Source: Mermis nigrescens
Lineage: Eukaryota; Nematoda; Enoplea; Mermithida; Mermithidae
Assembly (NCBI GenBank): GCA_036768485.1
Contig: JAVLUZ010000145.1
Span: forward strand, 16,392,304 to 16,456,303
Reading direction: 5' to 3'
DNA length: 64,000 nt
In this document: piece after piece, positions 63,815 to 64,000 of the stretch
Layout of the letters: each line of letters starts with the position of its first letter
How positions within the stretch are numbered: position 1 is the stretch's first letter
Notes under the pieces: model-generated
What the model saw: the letters and a program-made list of their open reading frames with translations, nothing else
Told to the model about the DNA's origin: nothing
The model's database searches: none
Made by a program: the position numbers and the translations under genes

Positions 63815-64000
63815 TACTCTGTTTAGTCTAGCATACTTTTGAAAATACGGTGGCACACTAAATTTTTGATTTAGTACCCGGTTTAGCACGTGCTAATGTT
63901 AATACGCTTTCAAAAATTCCACCCGTTTCTAGGTGGTTTGCTGTAATAAAATTTTGCTTAGCAAAACTTTGTATCCTTATCAATTGCTATGCACAGTATC
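63815..64000. other. Flank right of the piggyBac element
   Basis: Contains CTAGCATACTTTTGAAAATA and TTTAGCACGTGCTAATG blocks related to those bordering Polinton B. No gene. Confidence 0.4.

Overview
The window is a stretch of metazoan (invertebrate-type) nuclear DNA. It is AT-rich and gene-poor, has GT-AG spliceosomal introns, and is built almost entirely of mobile elements nested in one another. I saw no host housekeeping gene, tRNA or rRNA. The species cannot be named from the sequence alone.

Layout. 1-0.74 kb: a broken Ty3/gypsy pol fragment. 0.76-4.5 kb: a degraded BED-finger hAT transposase interrupted by a fold-back repeat and a MITE. 5.87-7.28 kb: a three-layer nest of insertions, each resolved by its 8-bp target duplication. 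7.6-8.56 kb: a MITE inside a tandem array whose paralogue lies at 30.3 kb. About 10.9-25.2 kb: a degenerate Polinton/Maverick (adintovirus-like) element A, all on the + strand. It has family-B DNA polymerase (with several 55-60 bp GT-AG introns, a MITE and a hAT insertion), packaging ATPase, two small conserved genes and integrase, but I found no capsid or protease gene. 25.2-36.2 kb: mostly non-coding, with one unrecognised broken ORF cluster (28.4-29.7 kb) and a third integrase relic (34.4 kb).

36183-45953 is a near-intact 9.8-kb Polinton B with 1.6-kb terminal inverted repeats. It carries, in order, integrase (-), a zinc-ribbon protein (-), packaging ATPase, a small hydrophobic-tail protein, a 190-aa conserved protein, a pVI-like amphipathic protein, double-jelly-roll major capsid protein, adenain-like protease, minor capsid (penton-like) protein and a signal-peptide/TM protein. 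All ORFs are open, and most start 28-39 bp after a TCTATAAATA-like box. No DNA polymerase gene is present: the element encodes a virion and an integrase but would need a polymerase in trans. Element A has the polymerase but apparently no capsid genes.

46784-63814 fits one giant (17 kb) piggyBac transposon. It has TTAA at both ends and an 11-bp internal inverted repeat at asymmetric distances. It holds a six-exon, 740-codon transposase gene with a C-terminal cysteine-rich finger, broken only by one TGA where Arg is expected. Its introns and flanks are packed with MITEs.

A MITE family of about 240-330 bp (hAT type: CA-starting termini, 8-bp target duplications) occurs at least 14 times across the whole window and is the main dispersed repeat.
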